IMG/VR virus record: IMGVR_UViG_3300046472_000096 | Coordinates: 1-44,752 of that record | Length of the DNA: 44,752 nt | Direction: 5' to 3' (one strand) | DNA from: a virus | In this document: positions 38,212-44,752 of the stretch, piece after piece | How positions within the stretch are numbered: the first letter of the stretch is position 1 | How the letters are laid out: each line of letters starts with the position of its first letter | Position numbers and translations under genes: made by a program | The notes under the pieces: generated by a model | Databases searched by the model: none | What the model saw: only the letters and a program-made list of their open reading frames with translations | What the model was told of the DNA's origin: nothing

Positions 38212-38757
38212 TTAGGCGATCCTGACGATCGCGTTCGAGGCGTCTGGTGTTGGGAAGACGATCGTGAAAGTGCCCGCTGTCGACGTCTTGTCAGCGCCGA
38301 AGTCGTTCACGATCACAGCCTTGTTCGACTTGCTGGAATTGTAGATCAGCGATCCGCGTGCGGTGATGGTCGCTGAAGTAAACGCCAGGTCACTGAAGTC
38401 GCAGAGTGCAGTCGTGCCTGACGCGACAGGGGTGACACTGGTGAGGGCGCCCCCGCCCGCAGAGTATGTGCCGCTGGCGCCGACTTCGTTTGTCGCAGAG
38501 TAAGCTGTCGTTGTGGCGTCCATTGTTGCAGACGACGTGTACAGCGCCAGCTTGAACGTGTCACCCGTCGACGCGGTGAAGTCGTGCGTCGCTGTCAGGA
38601 TCTGAACCTTGAACGACGTCACAAGTGCTGTGGTGATGGCCCAATGTCTCCGGATGCGATCGAAGAAGTCTTCGCAGCCGGCGACGATCATCGCCCAGAC
38701 AGCCACCATGAACACGACAAACCGAAGAGCGGCGGGAAATTGCAGTACAGATTCCAT
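38212..38757 (-). CDS. Virion-type protein with lipoprotein-like N-terminus
   Basis: 181 aa. AAGGAG stands 9 nt before ATG 38757, supporting this start. Residues 1-28 are hydrophobic and end VAGC, a lipobox. The rest (from about 41, AITTALVTSFK, FKLALYTSSATMDATTTAY, NEVGASGTYSAGG) matches a common phage structural protein that normally begins about there. So a signal-like segment seems fused to a virion protein, or a start further inside is used (e.g. ATG 38691). Confidence 0.6.
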   Translation of the reverse strand: MESVLQFPAALRFVVFMVAVWAMIVAGCEDFFDRIRRHWAITTALVTSFKVQILTATHDFTASTGDTFKLALYTSSATMDATTTAYSATNEVGASGTYSAGGGALTSVTPVASGTTALCDFSDLAFTSATITARGSLIYNSSKSNKAVIVNDFGADKTSTAGTFTIVFPTPDASNAIVRIA

Positions 38758-38769
38758 TTCGAATTCTCC

Positions 38770-39018
38770 TTAAACTTTGCCAGCGCTGCCGCTGATCGCA
38801 GCTGCGCTCAGAATGATGGTGCAGTCTTGACGGTAAAGGGATCCAGTTTGTCGATCGATGATTCGCTGCGTGAGGGAGGTAGAGCCGTCCGGCATACCCT
38901 CTGCGGTGATGACGCGTCGCATCGCCGGGGGCATCGGCATTGCGATCAGCTGATCTTTGGCATACTGCACCCGTTTGAAGTGCAGCCACATGCGCCGTAG
39001 ACGTTTAAGCAAACTCAC
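38770..39018 (-). CDS. Small basic hypothetical protein
   Basis: 82 aa. Basic helical start (LLKRLRRMWLHFKRVQYAKD), a Pro/Met-rich turn, then IIDRQTGSLYRQDCTIILSA. The C-terminal RQDCTxxxxxxAAxxGxAG pattern also ends the 42-aa product of the preceding gene. No family recognised. It overlaps that gene by 14 bp. Confidence 0.55.
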   Translation of the reverse strand: MSLLKRLRRMWLHFKRVQYAKDQLIAMPMPPAMRRVITAEGMPDGSTSLTQRIIDRQTGSLYRQDCTIILSAAAISGSAGKV

Positions 39019-39133
39019 CAGCTTTGCCCCCTGCTGCGACTCCTTCGACTTCGACGGTGCAGTCCTGTCGCACCGGTTCGGATTCAGAGGGGACGACCTG
39101 GCCGTCCCCTTCGTTTTCTAGTTCGTCGCTCAT
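39005..39133 (-). CDS. 42-aa acidic protein
   Basis: ATG 39133 overlaps the stop of the 39130-39651 gene (ATGA) and TAA lies at 39007-39005, inside the next gene. The product starts MSDELENEGDGQVVPSESE and ends with RQDCTVEVEGVAAGGKAG and two or three more residues. The tail resembles the C-terminus of the following 82-aa protein. Short but well placed in the operon. Function unknown. Confidence 0.5.
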   Translation of the reverse strand: MSDELENEGDGQVVPSESEPVRQDCTVEVEGVAAGGKAGEFA

Positions 39134-39651
39134 GCTGCTTCGAGAGTGTACGTCAGAATGACGTCGACTGCAGTCGCTGTCGCCAGTGACCCGCCAGTCT
39201 TACCGACGTTTATGTTCGTATTGACGTCGTTCAGCACGTTCGATGCGCCATCAGCCAGCACAGTGACGCTGCCCGTGTTCGGCTTGACGATCGTCGATCG
39301 TGTCAGCGCGGCGACAGCTGCAGTGATCAGTGCGACCCCTGACGCAGCCTGCGTGCCGTTCACTGTCACTGCTGTCGCTGTGGCAGCTGCGCCACCGATC
39401 GCGATCAGAGTGCAGTCGATCATTCGATATTTGAAGCCAGGAACTGCAGGCAGCAGCTCGACGCCGGCATTGATCTCTGACGTCGTGCAGCGTCGTCGGA
39501 TGTTGCGGACAATGACAGCGCTGTCTTCGATCGCAGTCACCTGATCGACCAGCCCGATATCGGGGACGTCGCCTGCGACATTGGGCCCACCGAAGAGGGT
39601 CGACTCAATGTTTTTGATCCGATCAGCGAAGGAAATCAATTCTGCAGTCAT
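39130..39651 (-). CDS. Virion appendage/decoration protein (paralogous N-terminus)
   Basis: 173 aa. Residues 1-30 (MTAELISFADRIKNIESTLF, GGPNVAGD) match the N-terminus of the tail-region protein at 26762-27307. A short coil follows, then a beta domain rich in Ala/Thr/Val (GFKYRMIDCTLIAIGGAAAT, AVDVILTYTLEAA). It lies right after the major capsid gene, so a capsid decoration or fibre role is likely. Confidence 0.65.
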   Translation of the reverse strand: MTAELISFADRIKNIESTLFGGPNVAGDVPDIGLVDQVTAIEDSAVIVRNIRRRCTTSEINAGVELLPAVPGFKYRMIDCTLIAIGGAAATATAVTVNGTQAASGVALITAAVAALTRSTIVKPNTGSVTVLADGASNVLNDVNTNINVGKTGGSLATATAVDVILTYTLEAA

Positions 39652-39671
39652 GGTGTGCCTCTCTAAGTTTC

Positions 39672-39745
39672 GGGGCGGGTGTGCTGTCCCCGCCCCTGCT
39701 CATGTGGGGCAGTCGCGATCCGATAAAGCTGGATCACGCTGCCCC
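39672..39745 (-). terminator. Two GC-rich hairpins after the capsid gene
   Basis: GGGGCGGG (39672-39679) pairs with 39689-39696, and GGGGCAG (39706-39712) pairs with CTGCCCC (39739-39745) with an inner GATCC/GGATC stem. They fill the gap between the capsid stop (39768) and the next gene (39651). No strong T tract follows. They may terminate part of the transcripts or protect the capsid mRNA 3' end, giving a step down in expression. Confidence 0.5.
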
Positions 39746-39767
39746 TCTCGTTGGTGTATGTCGACGT

Positions 39768-41486
39768 TTAGCTGTCAGCGCCTCCGATGCCCGTGCGCAC
39801 TCCGCAGATCCACGGGACGTTATGCGCAAGAACTTCATGGACGTAGGTGCCAAAGGTCCACTGTCGGGTCTGGAGCGGCCACTCAATTGAGTAGTAGTCG
39901 CGCTGTGTCAGCATCCCACGAACAAACGGCAGACGGCTGGACGGGTACGGATTGTCTGCAATGTCGTAGTAGATCGTCCCGGCCGGGATCATCGGATGGA
40001 TCCGCAGCGGGATCGCCTGGCCACCCAGCTGCGACATGGAGAACTTCGACTGGTATGCGCTCACGACAGCGCCGCCCAGAATGTTGTTCTGACTGTCGCG
40101 TGCGTAGTCGAAACGAAACGCGCCCGGGTTCCCACCGTTCGCCATGATGGTCTGATCGATGAAGACCTTCGCATCACTGGCGCACCAGATCGCGTTCGGT
40201 ACCGCCTGGAAATTGTCCCAGAAGTACTGCAGATCGGTGTCGATCTCTTCGATGCCATTCGCGCCGTCGCTGGTGAGGCTCGATCCTTCCATGTCGACCC
40301 AGCGCCCCTGAGCGGCAGCGTAGGAAAACAGGCCATTGAAGTCGCGGGTGTTGAAGCTGTGATCGGTACCGAAACCCGTGACAGCCGTCGCGTTCGCTGC
40401 CTGAGTTCCAGTCGTCGGATCTGCTTTCAGCGTGTAGTTCGGGAACTGCGTGATCGCGACAAGATGGTGATCTCCGATGACCATGTTGTCTGTCGCTTTG
40501 ATCGCGATATACCACGCATAAGCGAATGCGCCGATGACACCGTCGCAGGTGAACGTCACCCAGTGGTTCGTCGTTCCCGTCAGAACAGAGTTCGACACGG
40601 CGCTGATCGCGCTGGTGCCCGCGTTGATCGTGTCCTGCGATCCGTCCGCGTTGGTTCGGGTGTACTGGGTCTGCAGACCATCTGCCACTGTCGGCCGGGT
40701 CACATACCCATACTGGGCATTGTTCGGATATCCGAGAGCAGTGATCGCGACGCAGTAGGCGCTGACGTATCGCGCATCGGTGATGCCCACGCCCGCTGCG
40801 AGTGCAGCGACAGGGGTGTTCATCGTACCCAGAGCAAACCCGCCCTGAGAATTCGCGCTGCCGGCATTGCCGAACAACATGATCGACTCTTCCTGCAGGA
40901 ACAGTTCGTGCATCCCACGCAGATGTTCATCAGCCAGGTTATCGGTGTAACCCTCGCCAGCGAACTGCGATGTGAATGTCGCTGCGCGTTCGATGCCGAG
41001 TTCCTTGTACAGCGCCATGTAGTCGATCTCGTCGGGGATCACGCTGGCATTGCGCTGTCCTTCACTGACGCCCGCGTACACGGTCCCGAAGTTCCGCGTC
41101 GCTTTCCAGTGCGCGGCGGTACCGACGCCCGCATTGACGCGTCCCTCACGGGGCAGCATGTTGCGGAACGGGGTGTTCACCGGATAGATCAGGTATGCAG
41201 GTCCACGAAGATCGTAGAAATTGAACCCGATCGCGCTGGTGAACCCTGCGCTGGTGACGTCCTTCTGCAGCAGTCGCGCCTTGAACAGAGCTTTGGCATA
41301 CGCCATGCGCTGCCCCTTCTGCAGGTTTCCTTCCTGCTCAGTGACAGGAGGGTTGTCGCGGAAGGTCCGCATTTTCTCCAGCTCTGCCGGGGGCATCTTG
41401 CTGGCGAACTCTTTGTTGAAAGCGCTTTGCTCCTGCAGGTAGTTCGCATAAACCTGCTGGGGCAGAATGTTGGCAATGTTTCGCAT
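39768..41486 (-). CDS. Major capsid protein
   Basis: 572 aa. AAAGGAG stands 4-5 nt before the ATG, one of the strongest ribosome sites here. The N-terminal region (about 1-80) is helical, then FYDLRGPAYLIYPVNTPFRN and LPREGRVNAGVGTAAHW, EEIDTDLQYFWDNF, and IRIHPM-type strands (GQAIPLRIHPMIPAGTIYY), as in HK97-fold capsids of this portal/protease type. A Gly/Thr/Asn-rich part (about 280-400) may be a surface domain. Position after the protease and before decoration genes supports the call. Confidence 0.85.
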   Translation of the reverse strand: MRNIANILPQQVYANYLQEQSAFNKEFASKMPPAELEKMRTFRDNPPVTEQEGNLQKGQRMAYAKALFKARLLQKDVTSAGFTSAIGFNFYDLRGPAYLIYPVNTPFRNMLPREGRVNAGVGTAAHWKATRNFGTVYAGVSEGQRNASVIPDEIDYMALYKELGIERAATFTSQFAGEGYTDNLADEHLRGMHELFLQEESIMLFGNAGSANSQGGFALGTMNTPVAALAAGVGITDARYVSAYCVAITALGYPNNAQYGYVTRPTVADGLQTQYTRTNADGSQDTINAGTSAISAVSNSVLTGTTNHWVTFTCDGVIGAFAYAWYIAIKATDNMVIGDHHLVAITQFPNYTLKADPTTGTQAANATAVTGFGTDHSFNTRDFNGLFSYAAAQGRWVDMEGSSLTSDGANGIEEIDTDLQYFWDNFQAVPNAIWCASDAKVFIDQTIMANGGNPGAFRFDYARDSQNNILGGAVVSAYQSKFSMSQLGGQAIPLRIHPMIPAGTIYYDIADNPYPSSRLPFVRGMLTQRDYYSIEWPLQTRQWTFGTYVHEVLAHNVPWICGVRTGIGGADS

Positions 41487-41495
41487 GGTTCTCCT

Positions 41496-42665
41496 TTAGA
41501 AGCTCGACGCCTTCAGGTCGGACGGGTTGGACGTTTCAGCAGCTTTGGTGATCTGTTCACCAGGCCGCGGAACCAGTGTCAGTTTCGCTTTCGCTGCTTC
41601 AGCCTCAGCGACCGCTTTCGTGGCTGCAGTCTTGACGAGTTCATCGATCTCAGCCTGCGTGTACTGCTTCGATCCCTTCGCCAGCTCTGCTGCCTTGCGC
41701 AGCTCTTCAGCTGCAGCATCTGCTGCCAGTTTTTCTGCTGCGAGTTCTGTCGCAGTCTTCTCGACGACTTTCTTCGCGTCGCCCTCGTCTTCGTCGCCCA
41801 TCAGGGCCTTGCACATTTCCATTCCCTTGCCGAGATGGTCGTGCAGTGACTTCATGCTGGCTTTCGCCTTCGCCAATGTATCGGCGGATTTCTTGACCTT
41901 GGCCTCGAGTGCTTTGATCTCTTCAGGCGTCATGTTCTTAACTCCTTTTTCCAGTCCGGCGAGAAGCTCTTTCGATTCCTCGTCAGCCATTTCCATGAAG
42001 CACGCGACTGCATCACGCAGCAGCTGTGCCAACTTCTCGGGCATCGGTGAGTCGTCGCCTTCGTAGTCGCGTTCGTACAGCACATCGGTCTGCATCCACT
42101 TCAGCGACTCGATCAGTCGGGCCATGTCCTGCACGGTATACATGCCCTTTGCCAGCTTGCCCTTGGCCTGGCTCTTCAGTTTCGCAAAGTCGATCGTCAG
42201 CACATCAGCAGCGGGCGGCGCCGTGGGGGTGATCTTGCAGAGTTCAGTCGTGCCGTCTGCCTTCACATAGTCGTAGGTGGCTTCAGACAGGCAGGGGTTG
42301 TCGACGAGGGAGACTTCGGTAGGATCTGCTGTGTAATAAAGCACGCCGTTGTCACGCCACGTTTTCACGTAGGAACCGCCCTGCGAGAAACCCGTGTAGA
42401 CCCGTTCGACGACTTTGTTCCAGGCCACATCGTCGACGACTTTGAATGCCATGTGGATCGTCTTGGCTTTGTCGTCGAACTCGATCGACTTGCCGACGCC
42501 GACTGCAGAGAGCTGGTGCATTTCACGCAGCGGGCCGATCGACTTGCCGTCAGTGGCTTTGCTGAATCGTTCGTTGAGAGCTTTGTAGAACGGAGCGGTC
42601 GAGTCGTAGTCCATGACTTCGCCGTCCTGATCGGGGATCTGCGCAGTGACAAGCCCGTAGACCAT
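41496..42665 (-). CDS. Head maturation protease/scaffold (XkdF-like)
   Basis: 389 aa from ATG 42665. The N-terminal domain (about 1-135) is XkdF-like: VYGLVTAQIPDQDGEVMDYD, REMHQLSAVG, KVVERVYTGFSQGG and ADPTEVSLVDNP, with His and Ser at the usual catalytic places. The rest is a long acidic, Ala/Lys/Glu-rich helix, as in fused scaffolds. Codons upstream of ATG still look like the family's N-terminus (TPFTKVDEAQR), yet contain no ATG, GTG or TTG back to the TAA at 42728. A rare ATC start (42719) is possible. Confidence 0.75.
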   Translation of the reverse strand: MVYGLVTAQIPDQDGEVMDYDSTAPFYKALNERFSKATDGKSIGPLREMHQLSAVGVGKSIEFDDKAKTIHMAFKVVDDVAWNKVVERVYTGFSQGGSYVKTWRDNGVLYYTADPTEVSLVDNPCLSEATYDYVKADGTTELCKITPTAPPAADVLTIDFAKLKSQAKGKLAKGMYTVQDMARLIESLKWMQTDVLYERDYEGDDSPMPEKLAQLLRDAVACFMEMADEESKELLAGLEKGVKNMTPEEIKALEAKVKKSADTLAKAKASMKSLHDHLGKGMEMCKALMGDEDEGDAKKVVEKTATELAAEKLAADAAAEELRKAAELAKGSKQYTQAEIDELVKTAATKAVAEAEAAKAKLTLVPRPGEQITKAAETSNPSDLKASSF

Positions 42666-42750
42666 GCGCTGGGCTTCGTCGACCTTGGTGAAGGGAGTTT
42701 TTTTCTTTAGCTTTTTGATCGTCTTTTACGACGGTCGGCCCGAAAGAGCA

Positions 42751-42781
42751 GCGGCAACCACTCGATCGAGCCGGTTGCCGC
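42751..42781 (-). terminator. Strong hairpin between portal and protease genes
   Basis: GCGGCAACC (42751-42759) pairs with GGTTGCCGC (42773-42781), and CTCGATCGAG inside it is itself a palindrome. It lies in the about 200-bp space between the portal stop (42864) and the protease gene. TGCTCTTTCGG follows on the minus strand, only partly T-rich. It may terminate, attenuate or be an RNA processing site; the rest of the gap holds no convincing gene. Confidence 0.5.
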
Positions 42782-42863
42782 CGCCTCTATGCCAGAACTC
42801 ACTGAGACAAACCCAAGAACAATCGCACGATAAGGGCAGGGGTCGATCGTTTGCAAGGGAAAA

Positions 42864-44752
42864 TTATTCAGTGAACCCTGTCGCGACGACGACGCACTCG
42901 CAGCGTGGGTGAGCTGGCGGGTAAAGATTGCCACTGGGGAACAGGTGTCCGAACTCGACTTCGACGTCCTCGTTGTCTTCGCAGATGCACTCCTGCGTGT
43001 GATCTGCTGACAGGATCCATTTCAGTTTCGTCACGACGTTCGCCGCTTTCCAGACCTCGAAGTTCCCGCCGCTCTGGGCAAACTGGACTTCAGTCTTTGC
43101 GATCATCGTCGCCCGTGAATCGCTGAACGCGCCCGCGTCCCTGATCTTGTCGATGATCGTCTGCAGCGGAGTGTCGGTGTCGAACGCATCGCGCACGATC
43201 GTTCGGATCTCGTCTCTCGTCGACGAGCTGATCGCCCATTCTGCATTCGGGTTCTCGACGAGGGTGCCGTCCGCCTGGCGACGCATCCCGACCAGCTCCG
43301 CGCCGCGATCGTTTGCATACGTCTGCGCGACAGTGTTCGCTTCGTCGATCATTGCGGTGTCAGTGATGCCGGCGACGGTTGCGCCGTGATGAACTCCGCT
43401 TCGGCCCGCGTCGTTGAGGGATGCAGTGATGTCGTCGACGACGCTGGCGTATTCTGCAGCGATCGCTTTGTAGATCTCGTCAGCGACTTCCGCGGGGGTC
43501 TTCTCAGCTTTGACGAGGTGCTTCGCTTTGCGCGTCGCGTGCAGCTGCTGCTTCGCGAAGAGCTTCGTCAGGGTGTGATGTATCGCGCCTTTCGCGGCTG
43601 ATGACTGCACTGTCAGCTGCGAGGGGTCGATCGTAAACTTCCCACCCTTTACGAATTTTAGAGTTTTTTTTTGACTGTCGTCCGGAGGTTTGCCCCCACC
43701 GAAACCGCCAGGCGCCGGGGGTGGCATCGCGTCAGCTTTCGCTTTCGCACGTTTCACTTCTTCGTCAGCGCTGACTGGGATCGCGCCGGTCGCGGTGATG
43801 ATCAGCAGCATGTCTGCTTCAGCTTCAGGTCGCGGATCCAGCCCATCGTCTTCGCGGTTCTCGTTGATCGTGTGTTCACCCGTGCGCAGTTTGATCTCGT
43901 TGATCTGCGCCTGCTTCAGCGGGTCGACGTCAGTCTGCTCTTCGAACGCAGCTTCGTAGTCGAAGAACCCCAGCTTCTGCTGGATGATTCGATTCCAGAT
44001 CGCACCGCAGAGCCAGTCGAGCCACGGTTCAAGGCCTTCTTTCTCAGCGCTGGTGTCTGCCGACTCTGACGTCGCGCGGTTCATCATGCGCATGAGTCGC
44101 TGCGGTGACTGACCGAACGCGAAACACAGACAACGAATCACCAGGTCGTCGAACGGATCCGACAGCATTGCTTCTTTCGGGAACAGGATCTGATCCTTCC
44201 CTTCAGGCGCGAACCCTTGAATCATTCGCAGCTGCCGCTTCTTCGCGAGATCCCCTGCGAGATCACTGACCATCCACGCCTGCGCTTCAGCGATCAGATC
44301 GACGGGCACGCCCGGGGGCACGATCTGCAGCGCGTCGGGAATTGTTCCTGCTGTGTAGAACTGCAGCTGACTGTCGAGACGTTTCGACCCGACAGCGATC
44401 CAGTGAATCGCCTGTTCAACGGGGCTCATGCCATAGAGCCGATATGTTGGGACGTTGCGCGGGGCGTAGATCAGCTGTTCAGTCGTCAAGTTCACCATCG
44501 GGATCCCGTACCACAGCTGGGCATAGGCGGGTGATGGGGGCAGCGGGGTATAACCCTGCTCGTCGATGTAGCGCGTGATCGTCGCGCCGTCGATCGCACG
44601 CAGCTCGATCAGTTTGCCTGACGATGTCGTGCGCATCAGCACGCTGGCGGCGTCGATGATCAGCATGTCGTCCATGATCTTGCGCGTGAACTCGCTGCGA
44701 TTCTGTTCAGGGTTTGGGAACTCGATCAGCGCGGTGAGGTCCTGCAGGATCT
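42864..44752 (-). CDS. Portal protein-MuF fusion, main part (continues at window base 1)
   Basis: This is the rest of the portal gene; with bases 1-515 it makes 758 aa. The portal part (SPP1 gp6/HK97-like) has YAQLWYGIPMVNLTTEQLIY, SPVEQAIHWI, PGVPVDLIAEAQAW and CLCFAFGQSPQRLMRMMNR. A Pro/Gly-rich linker (PPPAPGGFGGGKPPDDSQKK) follows. The last ~170 residues are a MuF (Mu gpF/SPP1 gp7) head-morphogenesis domain: SRATMIAKTEVQFAQSGG, LKWILSADHTQECICED and a closing PPAHPRCECVV with metal-type Cys/His. Fusion of portal to MuF is known but not common. The gene ends before a hairpin. Confidence 0.88.
   Translation of the reverse strand, partial: ILQDLTALIEFPNPEQNRSEFTRKIMDDMLIIDAASVLMRTTSSGKLIELRAIDGATITRYIDEQGYTPLPPSPAYAQLWYGIPMVNLTTEQLIYAPRNVPTYRLYGMSPVEQAIHWIAVGSKRLDSQLQFYTAGTIPDALQIVPPGVPVDLIAEAQAWMVSDLAGDLAKKRQLRMIQGFAPEGKDQILFPKEAMLSDPFDDLVIRCLCFAFGQSPQRLMRMMNRATSESADTSAEKEGLEPWLDWLCGAIWNRIIQQKLGFFDYEAAFEEQTDVDPLKQAQINEIKLRTGEHTINENREDDGLDPRPEAEADMLLIITATGAIPVSADEEVKRAKAKADAMPPPAPGGFGGGKPPDDSQKKTLKFVKGGKFTIDPSQLTVQSSAAKGAIHHTLTKLFAKQQLHATRKAKHLVKAEKTPAEVADEIYKAIAAEYASVVDDITASLNDAGRSGVHHGATVAGITDTAMIDEANTVAQTYANDRGAELVGMRRQADGTLVENPNAEWAISSSTRDEIRTIVRDAFDTDTPLQTIIDKIRDAGAFSDSRATMIAKTEVQFAQSGGNFEVWKAANVVTKLKWILSADHTQECICEDNEDVEVEFGHLFPSGNLYPPAHPRCECVVVATGFTE
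44626..44752. repeat. Right copy of 127-bp terminal direct repeat
   Basis: Identical to bases 1-127; see that entry. The true circular unit is 44625 bp if the overlap is removed. Confidence 0.9.

Noticed and set aside
39996-41849. Long plus-strand ORF of 617 codons
   Set aside because: Antisense to the major capsid and protease genes; Arg/Val/Asp-rich shadow composition without motifs.
1-44752. CRISPR array, insertion sequence, integrase or prophage repressor
   Set aside because: No regularly spaced repeats, transposase, recombinase signature or CI-like repressor were seen in any frame.

Overview
The window is one nearly complete tailed bacteriophage genome with a siphovirus-type module set (tape measure, major tail protein, GTA-like tail tip, no sheath). 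Bases 1-127 are repeated exactly at 44626-44752, and the portal gene reads in frame across the join. The contig therefore closes into a circle of 44625 bp, and the repeat is best read as an assembly overlap. The DNA is GC-rich, tightly packed, and full of 4-bp ATGA start/stop overlaps. I see no integrase, lysogeny repressor, DNA polymerase, primase or helicase. The genome looks lytic or plasmid-like and dependent on host replication enzymes. The host cannot be named from the sequence.

Layout. A divergent switch lies at 9430-9531. Leftward (minus strand) come a ribbon-helix-helix protein, small zinc proteins, a replication initiator with iteron-like repeats inside its own gene, a RuvC-like resolvase, exported or membrane proteins of unknown role, a ParB-like protein, a Mom-like DNA modification protein, and the terminase subunits. 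Past the circle junction follow a portal-MuF fusion, a maturation protease/scaffold, the major capsid protein, a cassette of surface appendage proteins, connectors, the tail (terminator, major tail protein, frameshifted chaperones, tape measure, GTA-like tip with NlpC/P60 peptidase, a phage initiator tRNA, a large tip protein), and last the lysis genes ending at 22686. Rightward (plus strand, 9532-22685) lies the early/accessory arm: an Fe-S PD-(D/E)XK nuclease, a candidate annealing protein, an SMC/RecF-like ATPase, a long ParB-like protein without ParA, many small Cys-motif proteins, a DUF5131 protein, a possible nuclease, a tRNA-Gln-like half, a DUF932 protein and a DeoR-type HTH regulator. 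The two arms meet stop codon to stop codon at 22685/22686.

How it may work together (inference). The RHH protein could control the symmetric divergent promoters, whose transcripts would be nearly leaderless. The initiator would bind the repeats in its own gene, as lambda O does, and use its DnaA-domain-I-like part to recruit host helicase. The nuclease/annealase/ATPase block and RuvC would process recombination intermediates for packaging. The Mom-like protein would mask restriction sites, which fits the visible richness in palindromes. The encoded initiator tRNA would support late translation. The most unusual points are the intragenic origin candidate, the initiator tRNA inside the tail operon, the near-leaderless divergent promoters, and the repeat-sharing appendage genes placed in the head module.
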